The notes below the pieces were generated by a model that saw nothing but the letters and a program-made list of their open reading frames with translations, did no database searches and was not told the origin of the DNA. A stretch of 64,000 nt of DNA from positions 1-64,000 of the forward strand of contig CAMTUW010000005.1 in NCBI GenBank assembly GCA_947085035.1, written 5' to 3'. Both the position numbers and the translations under genes were made by a program. Below, piece after piece: positions 25,045 through 33,675 of this stretch. The stretch is from CAMTUW01 sp947085035. Lineage in GTDB: Bacteria > Actinomycetota > Coriobacteriia > Anaerosomatales > PHET01. Every line of letters begins with the position of its first letter. The first letter of the stretch is position 1.

Positions 25045-25752
25045 GTGCTCAAGGTTGACAATCTACACACGTTCTACGGCAAGATCGAGGCGCTCAAGGG
25101 CATCTCGATTCATGTCGAAGAGGGAGAGATCGTCACGTTGATCGGTGCCAACGGCGCCGGTAAATCGACCACGCTCAAGACTCTCTCCGGCCAGATATCA
25201 CCCGCAGCCGGCACCATCGAGTTCGATGGGCATCGGCTTGGGGGCATGCCCGCGCACAAGGTCACCGCGCTTGGAGTGATCCAGGTGCCGGAGGGTCGGC
25301 GGATCTTCCCCCGCATGACCGTGTACGAGAACCTGGAAATGGGCGCGTTCCTTCGCAGGGACAAGGCTGCGATCGAGGCTGACATCCAGCATGTCTTCGA
25401 GTTGTTCCCCCGTCTGAAGGAGCGCATCGCCCAGCGAGGCGGTACGCTTTCCGGAGGCGAGCAGCAGATGCTCGCCATGGGACGCGCACTCATGGCTCGA
25501 CCTAAACTGCTCATGCTCGACGAGCCATCCATGGGGCTTGCGCCGGTCGTCGTTGAGACGATCTTCGAGATCATCCAGAAACTCAACGAGGACGGCATCA
25601 CCATCTTGCTGGTGGAGCAGAACGCGAACCTCGCTCTTTCCCTCGCTCACCGTGGCTACGTGCTCGAGACCGGGCATATCAAGCTGACCGGGACCGGCAA
25701 GGAGCTGCTCGCCAACGACGAGGTGAGAAAGGCGTATCTCGGCGAGGGTTAG
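25045..25752 (+). CDS. livF: branched-chain amino-acid ABC transporter ATPase LivF
   Basis: Predicted 235 residues from GTG 25045, with TAGGAG 5 bases upstream. Walker A GANGAGKST, signature LSGGEQQMLAMGRAL, Walker B LLMLDEPSMG and the H-loop-equivalent VEQNANLAL are all intact. Last gene of the liv operon, convergent with the amidohydrolase gene after 13 bases. Confidence 0.94.
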   Translation: MLKVDNLHTFYGKIEALKGISIHVEEGEIVTLIGANGAGKSTTLKTLSGQISPAAGTIEFDGHRLGGMPAHKVTALGVIQVPEGRRIFPRMTVYENLEMGAFLRRDKAAIEADIQHVFELFPRLKERIAQRGGTLSGGEQQMLAMGRALMARPKLLMLDEPSMGLAPVVVETIFEIIQKLNEDGITILLVEQNANLALSLAHRGYVLETGHIKLTGTGKELLANDEVRKAYLGEG

Positions 25753-25765
25753 CGGTGCTGGTGCG

Positions 25766-27073
25766 TCAGAACCGCTCAAGCTCGTGCTCGGCGCGGACCC
25801 GAGCGGCGCGCGCGGCGATCTCGACCGGTTCGACCGGATCTTCGAGGCGACCCTCGAGCACCTTCCACGCTCCTGCGGCCAGTACCGCTGACACGGTGCT
25901 GGCGCCGGCGAATCGCACGAAGTCGCTCTCGGGGTCGCTCGTCTCGCCGATGCGGAAGATGGCGAGGTCGGCCTGCATCCCACGTTCGAGGATCCCGAAA
26001 CGGTCCTCGAGGCCCAGCGTGATCGCACCCATCGCCGTCACCATCTCGATCAGCGTGCGCGGAGAAATGGATGGGTCGAGGTCGTGGAGGGCGCGGACAT
26101 CCTCCATCAGGTCAAGGTCGTGGTTGCTGGCGGCCGAGTCGGTCCCCAGACCGACCGGCACACCGGCTTTCAACAGGCGAGCCACGGGAGCGACCGGGTT
26201 GGACAGATAGATGTTCGAGCGCGGGCACGCGACGACACCCCGCGCGGATGATGCGAGGCGGGCGATGTCATTCGGTCCGATGTGGCCCGCGTGAACAACG
26301 GTGGCTCCGTCGAGGACTCCGAGGCGATCGAGATATGTGACTGGACTGCAACCAGGCGCCTCGAATCCGTCTGCATTGCGTTCGGCCACATCGGCGAGTG
26401 GCCCGCATCCGTCACGAAGCAGCTCCACTTCCGCTGCGGATTCCGCAGCGTGCACGCAGTAGGGCACGTGCCACTCGAGGGCGGCTTCGTGCAACGCCTG
26501 AATCAGTCTGGGACCCGCTGTGTAGGGTGAGTGGGGAGACAGACCGCAGCGGACTCGGGGGCCACATCCTCCGTCAATGTTTGCGGGGAACTCCATCTTC
26601 TCCAATCGTGCGTACAGGGCGGGCGAGGGAATGCCGAGTACCTCCCAGAAGAACGTGCCCCCCACTCCGGCTTCGAGTGAGGTCAGGCGGGCTTCGGGAC
26701 AGGTCGTGATGTCCCCGACGACGGTCACCCCGGCCTGCAAGCAGCGATGAGCGCCGAGTGCGGCCGAGGCGCGATGATCGCCCGGTTCCCACGACCCGAT
26801 CGCACCCATCAATCGGGAGAGCCAGTGCTCGAACGCCTGGGGCTCGATCAGTCCCCCGATCGCTGTGAGCGACAGGTGGGTGTGGGCGTTGACGAGGCCC
26901 GGCACGATGACGCAGCCGGGGTGGTCATGACGCGGGACGCTCGAATGAAGGTTCGCGAGATCATCCGCGCGTCCGACCTCGACGATCACGTCGTCGATGA
27001 CCAGTACAGCACCGTGGCTGATCGGCGGTCGCGAGACGGGCAGTACCCAATCAGCGGTGATGAGCACTCGCAC
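25766..27073 (-). CDS. MtaD/SsnA-type amidohydrolase (candidate aminodeoxyfutalosine or MTA/SAH deaminase)
   Basis: Predicted 435 residues. GTG 27073 directly follows the TGA of the upstream phosphorylase gene; GTG 27067 is an alternative. Metal ligands are visible: HTHLS, HAAES, HAGHI and GTDSAASNHDLDLMED, the pattern of the 5-methylthioadenosine/S-adenosylhomocysteine deaminases. Related enzymes deaminate aminodeoxyfutalosine in the futalosine menaquinone pathway. With mqnC, mqnA and mqnE within 6 kb, that role is plausible; pairing with an MTAP-like phosphorylase argues equally for methylthioadenosine salvage. The sequence does not decide between them. Confidence 0.85.
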   Translation of the reverse strand: MRVLITADWVLPVSRPPISHGAVLVIDDVIVEVGRADDLANLHSSVPRHDHPGCVIVPGLVNAHTHLSLTAIGGLIEPQAFEHWLSRLMGAIGSWEPGDHRASAALGAHRCLQAGVTVVGDITTCPEARLTSLEAGVGGTFFWEVLGIPSPALYARLEKMEFPANIDGGCGPRVRCGLSPHSPYTAGPRLIQALHEAALEWHVPYCVHAAESAAEVELLRDGCGPLADVAERNADGFEAPGCSPVTYLDRLGVLDGATVVHAGHIGPNDIARLASSARGVVACPRSNIYLSNPVAPVARLLKAGVPVGLGTDSAASNHDLDLMEDVRALHDLDPSISPRTLIEMVTAMGAITLGLEDRFGILERGMQADLAIFRIGETSDPESDFVRFAGASTVSAVLAAGAWKVLEGRLEDPVEPVEIAARAARVRAEHELERF

Positions 27074-27925
27074 TCAGTCCTTTCTGACGTCCGGAATGGA
27101 CAACAGGCTGGGCTTGCGGAACTCTTCGCACCCGCAGGTGCTGTCAAGCGGCGCGTCGGCCACGGTGTCGATGACGATTCGGGCGATGGTCTCCGACTCC
27201 TCGAAGAAGACGGCCTTCAGCTCGTCGTGCTCCCACTCGCGCACCACGCCCTCGCCGTAGTTGACGACGATGTAGATGCCGGCGTAGCACGCGCCGATGT
27301 CTCGAGCGAGGAAGACCTCGGGCGCGAGCGATTGGCCGATGACGTCGCCACCAAGGCGTCGCAAGTAGTCGACCTCGGCGACCGACTCGAAACGCGGGCC
27401 GTCAGTGACGAGGTAGGTGCCACGCTTGAAGACGCGTTGGAATTCGACTGACGCCCCGGCGTGGAGATGATCGGCCAAGACGGGGCAGATGGGACGGCGC
27501 ATTATCAACAGGTGATCGCCGCGCACGTAGATGTCTTGTTTGATGGTGGTGTCGATGAAGTCGTTCGGAATCATGATGTCGCGCGGGTCGAGCAGGTGAT
27601 TCAGCGAGCCGACACCACCGTCTGCAACGACCTTGGACACCCCCGCTTCGTGAAACACCCAGAAGACCTGGAGCGAGGCGTCGGCTCGCTTCACTCCTCG
27701 ACGCCAGCCGTGCATCTTCACAGCCAGAGCCTCTCGGGCGCCATGGAGGCCCGTGACCCGGAAGTGAGTGAACGCGGGCGAGGTGCCGAACGGGGTCTCG
27801 AACACGAGATCCTCAGCGAGAACCTCGACGCGCTCGTCGTTCAGTGCGGCCGGGAAGTGGAACGAGAGCGATCCCGAGCCACCGCAGACGCCGAACTGTG
27901 CGGTTGGTACGTGTTGTCCGGGCAT
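27074..27925 (-). CDS. MTAP/PNP-family nucleoside phosphorylase
   Basis: Predicted 283 residues from ATG 27925, with GAGGAGG 6 bases upstream. GGVGSLNHLLDPRDIMIPNDFIDTT-like segment (about 110-135) and the late VNYGEGV region match the MTAP branch of purine nucleoside phosphorylases. Its stop touches the start of the amidohydrolase. Together a deaminase and a phosphorylase could convert methylthioadenosine to methylthioinosine and then hypoxanthine plus methylthioribose-1-phosphate. An unusual C-terminal CGCEEF adds two closely spaced cysteines. Confidence 0.82.
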   Translation of the reverse strand: MPGQHVPTAQFGVCGGSGSLSFHFPAALNDERVEVLAEDLVFETPFGTSPAFTHFRVTGLHGAREALAVKMHGWRRGVKRADASLQVFWVFHEAGVSKVVADGGVGSLNHLLDPRDIMIPNDFIDTTIKQDIYVRGDHLLIMRRPICPVLADHLHAGASVEFQRVFKRGTYLVTDGPRFESVAEVDYLRRLGGDVIGQSLAPEVFLARDIGACYAGIYIVVNYGEGVVREWEHDELKAVFFEESETIARIVIDTVADAPLDSTCGCEEFRKPSLLSIPDVRKD

Positions 27926-27983
27926 GTCTTCCTCCTCGTGGCAATGGTACCCGAGCTGGGCGAACGGCGGTGACAAAAAATAG

Positions 27984-28013
27984 TTCGACGTTTGGTAGCG
28001 GACGTGCTACAGT
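27984..28013 (+). promoter_or_regulatory. cold-shock gene promoter
   Basis: TTCGAC (27984-27989) and TACAGT (28008-28013, preceded by TGC) are 18 bases apart. The implied transcript has a leader of about 105 bases, long enough for the structured 5' region typical of csp mRNAs. A 5-bp stem at 28101-28113 includes the AGG of the ribosome site. Confidence 0.5.
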
Positions 28014-28127
28014 GCTGGCACAGGTCCATTCGGGGCCTGCGGTTTGCGACGTGGCTTGCCCTTCGTAGACGGAGGAACAAGTACGTCGTTTGTTTTATGC
28101 CCTGCGGGGCAGGAGAGCGAGATCAGC

Positions 28128-28331
28128 ATGGCACAGGGTACAGTCAAGTGGTTCAATCCGGACAAGGGCTATGGCTTCATCGAGCGTGAGGGTGGCGACG
28201 ATCTGTTCGTTCACTTCAGCGAGATCCAGGGCGAGGGCTTCAAGACCCTCGACGAGGGCCAGGCCGTTTCCTTCGAAGAGGCCACCGGTCAGAACGGCAA
28301 GCAGCAGGCCGTGAAGGTCACCAGGCTCTAA
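28128..28331 (+). CDS. csp: cold-shock domain protein
   Basis: Predicted 67 residues from ATG 28128. The CSD is complete: GTVKWFNPDKGYGFIE (RNP1 KGYGFI), DLFVHFSEI (RNP2-like) and the closing VKVTRL. It is a single-domain RNA chaperone. Bounded by its own promoter and a strong terminator, so monocistronic. The neighbouring genes on both sides are on the other strand. Confidence 0.97.
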   Translation: MAQGTVKWFNPDKGYGFIEREGGDDLFVHFSEIQGEGFKTLDEGQAVSFEEATGQNGKQQAVKVTRL

Positions 28332-28371
28332 GTTCGAACCTGGCCGCCTCGAAACGGGGCGGTTGCATGCG

Positions 28372-28405
28372 AGAGGCGGTCCCAATAGGGGCCGCCTCTT
28401 TCTTT
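28372..28405 (+). terminator. rho-independent terminator of the cold-shock gene
   Basis: A 12-bp stem (one T-G pair) joins 28372-28383 and 28388-28399 around an AATA loop and is followed by TTCTTTG. A smaller hairpin with a GAAAC loop lies just upstream at about 28343-28361. Confidence 0.85.
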
Positions 28406-28428
28406 GCCGGATGGCGGCGCGGGCGAGC

Positions 28429-29547
28429 TCAGAAACGCCGGACCTCGCGGTAGAGCGTGTCGCGCTGCACCGGGGTGTAGCCGGCGTCTGCCACGAGGCG
28501 CACGAGCTCCTCGCGGGCGAGCATGAAGCGCGTGCCGGCCGCAGCGACCACGTTCTCCTCGATCATCGTCGAGCCCATGTCGTTCGCGCCGAACGCGAGA
28601 GCGACCTGTCCGATCTTGGCGCCTTGTGTCACCCAGCTCGCTTGGACGTTTCGCACGTTGTCCAGGTAGAGGCGCGATACCGCGAGAGTGCGCAGGTAAT
28701 CCCAGCCGCTGGTAGCCGCGAGCGTCACGCCGCGCGCGGTGAGCTCGTCTTCGGCGAGCGCGGTGTTGCCGGGCTGAAAGCTCCACGGGATGAACGCGCG
28801 AAAACCGACGCGTTGGGCCGCGACGGCTTCGTCTTGGACGTCGCGGATACGTCGCAGGTGCTCGACGCGCTCTTCAGGGGTCTCGATGCCGCCGAACATC
28901 ATCGTCGCGGTGGTGGAGATGTCCAGCGTATGGGCTTCTCGCATGACGTCGAGCCACTGGTCGGAGGTCGCCTTCTTCGGCGATACGTGTCCGCGGACTC
29001 GGTCCACGAGGATCTCGGCGCCACCGCCCGGCAGTGAGTCCAGGCCGGCGGCGCGCAGCCGGGCCAAGACCTCGCGGGTCGAGACCCCCGAGAGCTTCGA
29101 GAGGTGAAAGACCTCCGGCGGGCCGAAACCGTGCACGTGGATCGACGGGTGATCGGCCTTGATGGCGGCGAGCATCTCCTCGTACCACGCGAGCCCGAGA
29201 TCCGGGTGCATGCCGCCTTGGAGCAGGATGGCGGTGCCATCGAGCTCGAGCGTCTCGGCGACCTTTTCGGCGAGCTCCTCGCGCGTGAGCACGTAGGCGT
29301 CCGCGGAGTCGGGGGTCGCGAAGAACGCGCAGAAGCGGCACTCGCTCACGCAGACGTTCGTGTAGTTGACGTTGCGGTCCACGATGAAGGTGACTTCGTC
29401 GGTGGGTACGAGGCGGCGGCGCACGACGTTAGCGGCGGCGGCGAGCTCGAGCAGGTCGCCGTGTGCGAGGAGCCGGATCGCCTGCGCATCGGTGAGACGC
29501 GCCGCACCGCTGACAACGGCCTCGAGGTCAATGCCACTGACGGGCAT
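28429..29547 (-). CDS. mqnC: cyclic dehypoxanthine futalosine synthase
   Basis: Predicted 372 residues from ATG 29547, overlapping the mqnA stop by one base (TGATG). The radical-SAM cluster motif CVSECRFC lies in NYTNVCVSECRFCAF at about residue 62; LPGGGAEIL and IPWSFQPGNT are typical of MqnC. It cyclises dehypoxanthine futalosine using SAM in the futalosine route to menaquinone. The frame extends upstream through mqnA to 29709 but without homology. Last gene of the minus-strand mqn cluster. Confidence 0.95.
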   Translation of the reverse strand: MPVSGIDLEAVVSGAARLTDAQAIRLLAHGDLLELAAAANVVRRRLVPTDEVTFIVDRNVNYTNVCVSECRFCAFFATPDSADAYVLTREELAEKVAETLELDGTAILLQGGMHPDLGLAWYEEMLAAIKADHPSIHVHGFGPPEVFHLSKLSGVSTREVLARLRAAGLDSLPGGGAEILVDRVRGHVSPKKATSDQWLDVMREAHTLDISTTATMMFGGIETPEERVEHLRRIRDVQDEAVAAQRVGFRAFIPWSFQPGNTALAEDELTARGVTLAATSGWDYLRTLAVSRLYLDNVRNVQASWVTQGAKIGQVALAFGANDMGSTMIEENVVAAAGTRFMLAREELVRLVADAGYTPVQRDTLYREVRRF

Positions 29548-30380
29548 CAGTCTTCCCCGAAGACGCGCAGCGTCGGCATACGGTCGAGCTGCCCGATCTG
29601 TAACGCCTCGGCGAGAAAGCGGGAGAACCCTTCGCGGTATCGGGGTTCGTAGCGAAACTCCAGCGCATCGAAGTAGCTGCGGAACTGTTCGGCCGCGAAC
29701 GGCTCCCATCGGGCCGCATGTTTGGAGATCTCATCCAGGTGATCGCGACAGTAGGAGAGCGAGCCGGAAAGGGCGTCACTGATCTGGCGCACCGTCTCCG
29801 GGTGCTTCTCGGCGAACGAGCGACGCACCGCCCACACGGCATACACCATCGGCAGCCCGGTGAACTCCTTCCACGCCACTCCGAGATCGTAGTCGGTAAG
29901 ACCCGGCGTGGGCTCCCAGTGCTCGCGCAGCGCCTCGTCGCCTATCAGGAGCGCGGCATCCGCATCGCGCATCATCCCGGGCAGATCCGGCGGCATCGTG
30001 ATGTAGTTCGGGGAGACGCCCCAGTGCTTCTCGAGCAGGATGCGTGCGAGCACCTGCGAGGTCCGGGAGTTGGAGGCCAAGGCGACGGTCCGCCCCGAGA
30101 GGTCTTGTACGGCGCCGTTCGAGACGAGGAGTATCGACTGGACCTCGCCGTCGCTTGAGATCGCGATGTCGGGTAGGAGCACGAGATCGTCGGCGTTGCG
30201 AGCGTATTCGATCGCGGGAATCGGTGCGATTTCCAGCTCGCCGGAGACGAGCATCTCGGCAAGGTCGGCGGGATTCGCCCGAATCAGGTCGACGTCGAGC
30301 AGCACGTCTTGCTTGACCATGCCGTAGTACAACGGCAGACAGTTGATGAACTGGATGTGGCCGAGGCGGGGGCGGGGCAT
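29547..30380 (-). CDS. mqnA: chorismate dehydratase
   Basis: Predicted 277 residues. ATG 30380 is preferred because the protein then begins RPRLGHIQFINCLPLYYG, the usual MqnA start; GTG 30422 is possible. A weak ribosome site precedes it. The periplasmic-binding-like fold has SNSRTSQVLARILLE and ALLIGDEAL motifs. It converts chorismate to 3-enolpyruvoyl-benzoate, the first futalosine-pathway step. Overlaps mqnC. The 254 bases upstream (30381-30634) contain no gene I can support. Confidence 0.94.
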   Translation of the reverse strand: MPRPRLGHIQFINCLPLYYGMVKQDVLLDVDLIRANPADLAEMLVSGELEIAPIPAIEYARNADDLVLLPDIAISSDGEVQSILLVSNGAVQDLSGRTVALASNSRTSQVLARILLEKHWGVSPNYITMPPDLPGMMRDADAALLIGDEALREHWEPTPGLTDYDLGVAWKEFTGLPMVYAVWAVRRSFAEKHPETVRQISDALSGSLSYCRDHLDEISKHAARWEPFAAEQFRSYFDALEFRYEPRYREGFSRFLAEALQIGQLDRMPTLRVFGED

Positions 30381-30634
30381 AGAGGCTTCGATTCTCGTCG
30401 TTGCCGGGAAAAACGGATTCACTGTAGCAGAGGCGCTGTTCGGTGACGATTCGGGTGTGTTGGGGATGCTGAGATCCTACGACTTTCGCGGTGCTGGAGG
30501 CAGCAGCCAGTTAGCTGGCGGAGAGGGAGGGTTCGAAGTAGTGCCTGCTTTCGGGGAGCGTAGGCTGTATGGCTACTCCCGTCACACGATTCTCGGCGGG
30601 CGCCACCACACTGAAGCCCTGGCTGTGCGCCCCA

Positions 30635-31597
30635 TTACAAGCCGCCAAGCCGCCTTCCGCTTGTGCGACGCTTGTGCTCTTCGTATGTGTCATCAACGAA
30701 TTCGACGAGCCACTCGAGCGCGCCCTGGGTCACGTGCCATGCATCGTGAAGCAGGAACGCCGCGTAGACGGCCTCCTCCTCGCTTCCCGACGAGTAGCTC
30801 TGTGGTAGCTCCGCTGGAGGTTTGCGGATGCCGAGGAGATACATCGCGACGGCCGGATTCGTGATCATGGCGGTATCGAGCGCTTCGTCGGCACCCTTCG
30901 TCCGGGCGAACGCCTGAAACGCTTGAAGCGCCCGCGCCCAGGCCATCGCAGCAGAATCGTCGGTGTCGAACTGACGAAGCAGCCTCGCGGCAGCGCCGGT
31001 CTGTGCGTTGAAGAGCAGCCAGCCAGCGAGCACATCTCGCACGCCTTGGTTGTCATTCGGGTTGAGATTCAACAGCGCTTGCGCGTGCGCGATCGCATCG
31101 TCGTCTTCGCCGGTGTCCCACAGTAGCTGAGCGAGAGCGAACCGTGCACGCATGTATGGTCGCGTACTGAATTCGCCCCAGAAGTGGCCGTCGTTCTCCT
31201 CGAAGAACCCGGGGCCGAGCCGCTTTTCGGCGGCACTCGTCGCCTTTTCGAGCAGGCGAAGAGCTACGTCGATGTCTTCGGTCAGCCCTGCCAACACAAC
31301 GAGCGCGTCCGCACATTCGGGATCGAGATCGAGGGCGGCCTCCGCCAAAGCTCGGGCCCGCTTGTCGGTGGGCGCCTCCCATGCGGCGTAGACGAGGTCT
31401 TGGGCCTGTTTCTCAGGCGTGTCGAGATCCGGCACGCGCCTCAAAGGTCCATTGAAGTTCTTGGCGAGGAACGCGTTGACTTCCTCTGAGTCCTTGAACT
31501 CGTGGCCCGCCATCAGTTCGTGCATGTCGCGCAAGATGCGCTCGGTGGGTCGCCCGCCCATGGCGCGCTCGTTCGCAGGTTCCTTGGCTGTCATCAT
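30635..31597 (-). CDS. tetratricopeptide-repeat protein of unknown function
   Basis: Predicted 320 residues from ATG 31597 (ATG 31594 also possible). No signal peptide or membrane helix. Helical hairpin repeats appear at about residues 80-230, with typical small/aromatic TPR spacing (ARALAEAALDLDPECADALVVLAG, read in parts). A conserved-looking EENDGHFWGEF segment is near residue 130, and the C-terminus has a DAWHVTQGALEWLVEF helix. It sits between mqnE (54 bases) and mqnA, so it may be co-transcribed with the menaquinone genes. I do not know its role. Confidence 0.75.
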   Translation of the reverse strand: MMTAKEPANERAMGGRPTERILRDMHELMAGHEFKDSEEVNAFLAKNFNGPLRRVPDLDTPEKQAQDLVYAAWEAPTDKRARALAEAALDLDPECADALVVLAGLTEDIDVALRLLEKATSAAEKRLGPGFFEENDGHFWGEFSTRPYMRARFALAQLLWDTGEDDDAIAHAQALLNLNPNDNQGVRDVLAGWLLFNAQTGAAARLLRQFDTDDSAAMAWARALQAFQAFARTKGADEALDTAMITNPAVAMYLLGIRKPPAELPQSYSSGSEEEAVYAAFLLHDAWHVTQGALEWLVEFVDDTYEEHKRRTSGRRLGGL

Positions 31598-31651
31598 TCA
31601 CTCCCTGTCACGATCTTCCGTCGCCGGGGCCGGACGCGTCGCCGACGGGCT

Positions 31652-32845
31652 CTAAGATCCCGTCGCCACCGTGCCGCTTGCCACGCCCGCAAGCGGCGGT
31701 GCCCCGATCGGGCCAGCACTCCACGCGGCTGTCGCGGTCTCCTCGCCGTACGTGCGCACCACACGGTAGAGGGTATCGCGTTCCACGGCCACGTGCCCGG
31801 TCTCGGCGATCATGCGCACGAGGTCGTCTTTCGTGAGCGCCTCTGGAGTCGTCGCACCGGCCATGTGCGTGATCTTCTCCTCGACCACGGTGCCGTCGAT
31901 GTCGTCGACGCCGAAGGCCGTGGAGAGCTGTGCGATCTTGAGGCCCACCATGATCCAGAACGCCTTGACGTGCGGGATGTTGTCGAGCATGAGCCGCGCG
32001 ATCGCGAGCGTCTTCAGGTCATCGAAACCGGTGGTCGCGGGCAGGTCGGAAAGCTCGGTGTTGGCGGGGTGGAACGCAAGCGGGATGAAGGCGAGGAAGC
32101 CGCCGGACCGATCCTGCTGCTCGCGAAGGCGGATCAGGTGGTCGACGCGTTCCTCAAGCGTTTCGATGTGGCCGTAGAGCATCGTGCAGTTGGTGGCGAT
32201 GCCCAAGTCATGCGCTTCGCCGTGGATGCGCAGCCATACGTCGCTTGCGGTCTTCTTGTCCCATGCGGCGGCGCGTGTGCGGTCGCTGAAGATCTCGGCA
32301 CCGCCGCCGGGTAGCGCGTCGAGACCGGCGGCTTTGAGGTCCTCGAGCACCTCGCGCGTGCTTTTGTCGCTGATGATCGCCATGTGCTCGATCTCGACCG
32401 CCGTGAACGCCTGCACGATCACGTGGTCGGGGACAGCGGCGCGGGTGCGCGCGACCATGTCGATGTAGAACTCGTAGCTCCAGTCGGGATGCAGGCCGCT
32501 TACGATATGGATCTCGTAGGAGCCGTCAGCGGCACCCTCGGCGGCGGCCTCGGCCACAGCGTCGAGCGTCATCTCGTACGCGCCCTCTTCGCCGGCGCTC
32601 CGAGCGAATGCGCAGAACTTGCAGCGGTTGCGACAGATGTTGGTGGGGTTGATGTGGCGGTTGACCATGAAGTAGACGCGGTCGCCGTTGATGCGTCGCC
32701 GGGCGAAGTCCGCCATCTGCCCGATTCCTACGAGGTCGTTTGACGCGAACAGCGCGATACCGTCTTCGCGGCTCAGGCGTTGCCCGCTCGCGACCTTCTC
32801 GGCGATTCCCGAAAGTGTCGCGTCTGCGAGGTTGAACGTGGTCAT
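31652..32845 (-). CDS. mqnE: aminodeoxyfutalosine synthase
   Basis: Predicted 397 residues from ATG 32845. The radical-SAM motif CRNRCKFC lies in NPTNICRNRCKFCAF near residue 70, with HIVSGLHPDW and LPGGGAEIF typical of MqnE rather than MqnC (which has NYTNVC). It joins the enolpyruvoyl-benzoate product of MqnA to adenosine from SAM. About 20 residues at the C-terminus (from AAWSAG) are Gly/Ala-rich and outside the family core. First mqn gene of the minus-strand run. Confidence 0.95.
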   Translation of the reverse strand: MTTFNLADATLSGIAEKVASGQRLSREDGIALFASNDLVGIGQMADFARRRINGDRVYFMVNRHINPTNICRNRCKFCAFARSAGEEGAYEMTLDAVAEAAAEGAADGSYEIHIVSGLHPDWSYEFYIDMVARTRAAVPDHVIVQAFTAVEIEHMAIISDKSTREVLEDLKAAGLDALPGGGAEIFSDRTRAAAWDKKTASDVWLRIHGEAHDLGIATNCTMLYGHIETLEERVDHLIRLREQQDRSGGFLAFIPLAFHPANTELSDLPATTGFDDLKTLAIARLMLDNIPHVKAFWIMVGLKIAQLSTAFGVDDIDGTVVEEKITHMAGATTPEALTKDDLVRMIAETGHVAVERDTLYRVVRTYGEETATAAWSAGPIGAPPLAGVASGTVATGS

Positions 32846-32919
32846 GGGTGGGCTCCCAAGGTCGGAGGATACCGCCGTAGTCTATGCCTTGCCGGGCGGT
32901 GCTGCCACCGCCGCATCAC

Positions 32920-33675
32920 TCAGGCTTCGGCCGCAGCCGTCGCACCCGCATTCGGCGAGCTCAACAGCCTGTCGAAAAGCAGTGCGAGTGCCATCGCCGG
33001 AAGCGCTCCTTGGAGGATGAAGGCGTTGTTGTAGCGGTGAAAACCGGCCAGTATCGGCATCCCCAAGCCGCCTGCGGCGACGACAGCGCCGAGGGTTGCG
33101 GCGCTCACGTTGATGATGAGCATGTTCTTGATGCCGCCCATGATCACGGGCATCGCGAGGGGGAGCTGCACCCAGATGAGCCTTTGGGCGGGCGACATTC
33201 CCACGCCATGGGCCGCATCGCTGACGTCGGGCGGTACGCCGTCGATGCCAGCGATGACGTTCAGCATGATGGGCAGGATGCTGTAGAGGACCAGCGCGAC
33301 GATCACCGGTCGTGCGCCGTATCCGGTGGCGGGGATGATGAGCGCCATGATCGCGACCGTGGGAACGGTCTGGGCTAGGCTCCCTGCGCTCACGATGAGG
33401 TCACGAAATGGCAGTCCCACCCGCGAAAGGGCCACCGCGCCGAGAGCCGACCCGATGACGAGCGCGATGCCACTGGCGCTGGCGGTCAAGAAGAGCTGTT
33501 CGGCCATCAGCAGAGGGAGCGCTTTTGTCGGGTAGGTGACCACGTCTTGTCCTGGCACGAGAAGGCGCAGAAGGCGCTCGAAGCCCGCCACGTCAAACGT
33601 CATCCAGACAACAGCCGCGAACAGCGCGGTGATGCTCGCCCAGTGAATCGTCACGCTGGCGCGAGCGTCACGCAT
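32920..33675 (-). CDS. osmoprotectant ABC transporter permease (OpuCB/D-like)
   Basis: Predicted 251 residues from ATG 33675, overlapping the ATPase gene by 8 bases. Six hydrophobic helices; the EAA loop reads DVSDAAHGVGMSPAQRLIWVQLPLAMPVI. Typical of ProW/OpuCB permeases for glycine betaine, choline or similar. Last gene of the four-gene opu operon. Confidence 0.9.
   Translation of the reverse strand: MRDARASVTIHWASITALFAAVVWMTFDVAGFERLLRLLVPGQDVVTYPTKALPLLMAEQLFLTASASGIALVIGSALGAVALSRVGLPFRDLIVSAGSLAQTVPTVAIMALIIPATGYGARPVIVALVLYSILPIMLNVIAGIDGVPPDVSDAAHGVGMSPAQRLIWVQLPLAMPVIMGGIKNMLIINVSAATLGAVVAAGGLGMPILAGFHRYNNAFILQGALPAMALALLFDRLLSSPNAGATAAAEA

Noticed and set aside
28343..28361. Small hairpin after csp as the main terminator
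   Set aside because: It lacks a T run; the longer stem at 28372-28399 with following T-rich bases is the better candidate.
30381..30634. A gene in the 254-base gap upstream of mqnA
   Set aside because: Open frames there are antisense tails of neighbours without ribosome sites or sensible composition.
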